Shown piece after piece: positions 61,620 through 64,000 of a stretch of DNA of 64,000 nucleotides. How positions within the stretch are numbered: the first letter of the stretch is position 1; every line of letters starts with the position of its first letter. The DNA comes from an uncultured Lachnospiraceae bacterium. Its GTDB lineage: Bacteria; Bacillota; Clostridia; Lachnospirales; Lachnospiraceae. The stretch spans positions 1 to 64,000 of the forward strand of contig CAKRMH010000015.1 in assembly GCA_934364805.1 (NCBI GenBank). The letters run 5' to 3'. The notes beneath the pieces were generated by a model. The model was not told where the DNA came from and searched no databases. It worked only from the letters and a program-made list of their open reading frames with translations. The position numbers and the translations under genes were made by a program.

Positions 61620-61904
61620 ATGGAAGAGAAAAAAGACAAAACGGCGGTTGCAATCGCATACGATCCGGATGACTCAGCACCTAGAATTCTGGCAGCCGGG
61701 AAAGGGCAGCTCGCAGACCGGATTATTGAGAGCGCAAAAGAAAATGAAGTTCCATTATATAAAGATCATAAGCTCGCAGACACATTATCCAGACTGAAAA
61801 TCGGAGAAATGATCCCGCCAGAGCTGTATTCGGTTGTTGCGGAGATACTGGTATTTGTAGATGATATGGATCGGATGAAGGCAAAGATCGAGCATAAGAT
61901 GTAA
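61620..61904 (+). CDS. FlhB C-terminal-like protein (YlqH)
   Basis: 94 residues that match the cytosolic C-terminal domain of FlhB/EscU export-switch proteins. AVAIAYDPDDSAPRILAAGK, ADRIIESAKENEVPLYKDHK and LADTLSRLKIGEMIPPELY correspond to the strand-helix order after the self-cleavage site. The NPTH cleavage motif and the membrane domain are absent. Known as a stand-alone family in Firmicutes, including species without flagella. It follows the FliK-like gene after four bases. Confidence 0.85.
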   Translation: MEEKKDKTAVAIAYDPDDSAPRILAAGKGQLADRIIESAKENEVPLYKDHKLADTLSRLKIGEMIPPELYSVVAEILVFVDDMDRMKAKIEHKM

Positions 61905-61923
61905 GAAATACAATGGGGGATAA

Positions 61924-62280
61924 ATGAATAAAAGAAGGATCGGGGCGGAATATGAACAGATTGCAGCAAATTATCTGACAGAAAACGGATATCAGATCGT
62001 AGAACGGAATTTCAGAAACCGGTTTGGCGAGATTGATATTATCGCAAAGGATGCAGAATATCTGGTGTTTGTAGAAGTGAAATTCCGTGGCAGTCAAAGC
62101 TGTGGAACTCCGGTGGAGGCCGTAGATTTCAGAAAACAGAGAATCATAACCAAGGTAGCATGGTACTATTTGCTGACGCATGGAGGAAATGAATGGACAC
62201 CGTGCCGGTTTGATGTACTCTCTATCGCAGGAGATACGATCAGACTGTATCAGAATGCATTTGAGGCATATCATAAATAG
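61924..62280 (+). CDS. UPF0102 protein YraN
   Basis: 118 residues. IGAEYEQIAANYLTENGYQI and NFRNRFGEIDIIAKD then VFVEVKFR give the nuclease-like fold (E...D...ExK) of UPF0102, related to Holliday junction resolvases. Activity is not proven in the family. It often lies after rnhB. The start ATG at 61924 has GGGG upstream. Confidence 0.92.
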   Translation: MNKRRIGAEYEQIAANYLTENGYQIVERNFRNRFGEIDIIAKDAEYLVFVEVKFRGSQSCGTPVEAVDFRKQRIITKVAWYYLLTHGGNEWTPCRFDVLSIAGDTIRLYQNAFEAYHK

Positions 62281-62306
62281 AGATAATAATAGGAACAGGA
62301 AATAAG

Positions 62307-63182
62307 ATGCAGTATCAGGATTTTAAGAAAAAGAATAGCAGTGAGCCACTCATGCTTATAAAAAAAGAACTGAAACGTGGCGGAAACCTGCCACTTTTAA
62401 AATTCCGCATGCTTGAAGAGTGCGGAATCGCAGAGCATTGCTTTACAACGAGAGAGGGAGGCACAAGTAATGGGATTTTTTCCTCACTCAATCTTAGTTT
62501 TACACGGGGGGATCATGAGGATGCGGTACGTGAGAATTATGAGAGACTGGCTGAGGCACTCTCTGTCTCTATTGGGGATTTTGTGTTTACGGAGCAGACG
62601 CATACGACCAATGTCATAAGAGTTAGTGCACAGGATAAAGGAAAAGGAATTTTAAAAGAAAGAGATTATCATGACGTGGATGGGCTTGTAACGAATGAAC
62701 CCGGCGTTGTGCTTTCCACTTTTTTTGCAGATTGTGTGCCGCTTTATTTTGTGGATCCGGTCCATAAAGCGATCGGAATGAGCCATTCCGGATGGCGTGG
62801 GACGGTAAAACGTATGGGGCTTGCTACAATCCGGAAAATGCATGAGGAATTTGGCACAGATCCGGAATCCGTTCTTGCGGCAATCGGACCGTCAATCTGC
62901 CAGGATTGTTACGAGGTGAGTGAAGATGTGGCAGAAGAATTCAAACGTGCATTCCCTGGGAAAGAGGATGCGATCCTGTTGGATAAACAGAATGGTAAAT
63001 ATCAGCTGGATCTCTGGAAAGCGAATGAAATTGTACTTTTGGAGGCAGGCGTTTGTCCGGAGCATCTTGCAGTAACGAATGTCTGCACCTGCTGCAATCC
63101 GCACCTGCTTTTTTCGCATCGGGCAAGCCATGGAAAACGTGGCAATCTTGGTGCATTTATGTATATAAAGAAAGAATCATAA
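62307..63182 (+). CDS. pgeF: Multicopper polyphenol oxidase-like protein, PgeF/YfiH family
   Basis: 291 residues. HCFTTREGGTSNG near the N-terminus, TEQTHTTNV, the Cys/His residues ADCVPLYF, GMSHSGWRGTVKRM and GPSICQDCYEVSEDV mark the YlmD/YfiH group. Some members work as purine-nucleoside phosphorylase/adenosine deaminase, and E. coli YfiH edits peptidoglycan precursors. NVCTCCNPHLLFSHRAS closes the zinc site. CAGGAAATAAG precedes ATG. Confidence 0.9.
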   Translation: MQYQDFKKKNSSEPLMLIKKELKRGGNLPLLKFRMLEECGIAEHCFTTREGGTSNGIFSSLNLSFTRGDHEDAVRENYERLAEALSVSIGDFVFTEQTHTTNVIRVSAQDKGKGILKERDYHDVDGLVTNEPGVVLSTFFADCVPLYFVDPVHKAIGMSHSGWRGTVKRMGLATIRKMHEEFGTDPESVLAAIGPSICQDCYEVSEDVAEEFKRAFPGKEDAILLDKQNGKYQLDLWKANEIVLLEAGVCPEHLAVTNVCTCCNPHLLFSHRASHGKRGNLGAFMYIKKES

Positions 63183-63198
63183 GAAACGAGGTAAGAAC

Positions 63199-64000
63199 AT
63201 GAATCAGGAAAAATATTTAGATTATATCGTAGAAGAAACACAGAAGGTACTGGCCATTGACAGCCCAACCGGTTATACAGCCAGTGCAGCAGAATTTGTC
63301 ATGGAGGAATATCGCAAACTTGGTTATGAGCCTCAGATGACAACAAAAGGTGGTGTATTTGTTGACCTTGGAGGAGAAAACAAAGAGGATGGACTGGTTC
63401 TTGCAGCACATATTGACACACTAGGAGCAATGGTCTGTGAGGTAAAGAGCAATGGAAACTTAAAAGTATCTCCGTTAGGAGGAATGAATCCAAACAACGC
63501 AGAGGCTGAGAACTGCCGCATCGTAACCCGTTTTGATGGTGTATATTCCGGAACATTCCAGCTGAATAATGCATCAATCCATGTGAATGGGGAATACAAT
63601 GATACTCAGAGAAAATATGATGACATGGAAGTGGTTTTAGATGAGAACGTTTCATCTGCTGAAGAGACCAAAAAACTTGGCATTATGACAGGGGATATCG
63701 TCTGCTTTGATCCGCGTACTGTGATCACGAAATCTGGCTATATCAAAAGCCGTTTCCTTGACGATAAGCTGAGTGTTGGAATCCTTCTTGGATTTGCAAA
63801 ATATCTGAAAGAGGAACATATCACGACAAAACAGAGAATCTATCATCATATAACGGTTTATGAAGAGGTAGGACATGGTGGTGCCGCTTCCATGCCGGAT
63901 GGTGTAAAAGAAATGATCTCGGTAGATATGGGATGTGTGGGAGAAGGACTTGCATGTACAGAACGTCAGGTTTCGATCTGTGCGAAAGACAGTAATGGTC
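63199..64000 (+). CDS. M42 family metallopeptidase (cut by window end)
   Basis: The frame starts at ATG 63199 with CGAGG before it and is still open at the window edge, about 267 residues in. Family members have about 340-350. AAHIDTLGAM holds the first metal ligand, KSRFLDDKLSVGI the bridging Asp, and YEEVGHGGAAS the Glu pair; GDIVCFDPR is typical as well. Aminopeptidases of this family (FrvX, glutamyl type) act on peptides in the cytosol and form dodecamers. It begins 16 bases after pgeF. Confidence 0.92.
   Translation, partial: MNQEKYLDYIVEETQKVLAIDSPTGYTASAAEFVMEEYRKLGYEPQMTTKGGVFVDLGGENKEDGLVLAAHIDTLGAMVCEVKSNGNLKVSPLGGMNPNNAEAENCRIVTRFDGVYSGTFQLNNASIHVNGEYNDTQRKYDDMEVVLDENVSSAEETKKLGIMTGDIVCFDPRTVITKSGYIKSRFLDDKLSVGILLGFAKYLKEEHITTKQRIYHHITVYEEVGHGGAASMPDGVKEMISVDMGCVGEGLACTERQVSICAKDSNG

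Noticed and set aside
1..64000. tRNA or rRNA genes
   Set aside because: No cloverleaf with a TTCRANNC loop and no rRNA stretch was noticed in the intergenic regions.

Overview
The window is a 64-kb stretch of a low-to-moderate GC, anaerobic, fermentative Firmicute. It most resembles a gut Lachnospiraceae (Clostridia). The signs are pyruvate:ferredoxin oxidoreductase plus acetate kinase, meso-DAP peptidoglycan genes (dapF, murE of the DNPR type, dapA), a clostridial rho-rpmE-DUF1385-prmC-prfA block, and a long collinear run yceD-rpmF-plsX-acpP-rnc-smc-ftsY-ylxM-ffh-rpsP-khpA-rimM-trmD-rplS-lepB-rbgA-rnhB-ylqG-ylqH-yraN. The genus cannot be fixed from the sequence. No rRNA, tRNA or CRISPR array was seen.

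Layout. (1) 1-770: a decayed mobile-element zone with a truncated IS1182-type transposase, hairpin copies in inverted orientation and a nested palindrome. (2) 770-21500: housekeeping. It holds an ABC-F protein, PFOR, a coiled-coil membrane-tail protein, CBS-type pyrophosphatase, an AraC regulator, dapF-murE-dapA-flavin reductase, a leftward malic enzyme-radical SAM-DUF4364 operon, then rho-rpmE-DUF1385-prmC-prfA. (3) 21500-29125: an AT-rich accessory island built from two similar modules. Each has a short repeat, a type II toxin-antitoxin pair, a shared hairpin, a leftward XRE repressor gene and rightward cell-surface genes. Module 1 ends in one SPKTGD surface protein. Module 2 ends in a class B sortase, an LCP-family protein and an SPKTG surface protein. 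(4) 29190-40290: metabolism, transport and repair: Gfo/Idh oxidoreductase, MurJ/SpoVB-like flippase, HAD phosphatase, NhaC antiporter, a uracil/hypoxanthine DNA glycosylase-like protein, a cupin-RNase H fusion, CorA-like transporter, aroB, a dihydrouridine synthase, and tmcAL in reverse. (5) 40290-64000: ackA and the long translation/secretion/division block, ending inside an M42 peptidase.

The housekeeping block joins lipid synthesis (plsX, acpP), chromosome segregation (smc), SRP targeting (ftsY, ylxM, ffh), ribosome parts and maturation (rpsP, rimM, rplS, rbgA), tRNA modification (trmD) and signal-peptide cleavage (lepB). Its departures from the usual order are a secreted nuclease plus DUF624 gene between rpmF and plsX, and a threonine dehydratase gene between ftsY and ylxM. 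Unusual proteins in it are a TrmD fused to an acetyltransferase and a signal-peptidase-like protein that has lost both catalytic residues, next to an intact paralogue.

The strongest candidate for an undescribed system is the paired TA/XRE/surface-display island. In both modules a repressor-type gene diverges from surface genes across an operator-like repeat, and in module 1 a perfect palindrome fills the -35/-10 spacer of the surface-gene promoter. Sortase, LCP protein and SPKTG substrates together suggest anchoring, and possibly glycosylation, of surface proteins. All functional statements come from motif recognition by eye; no database search was run.
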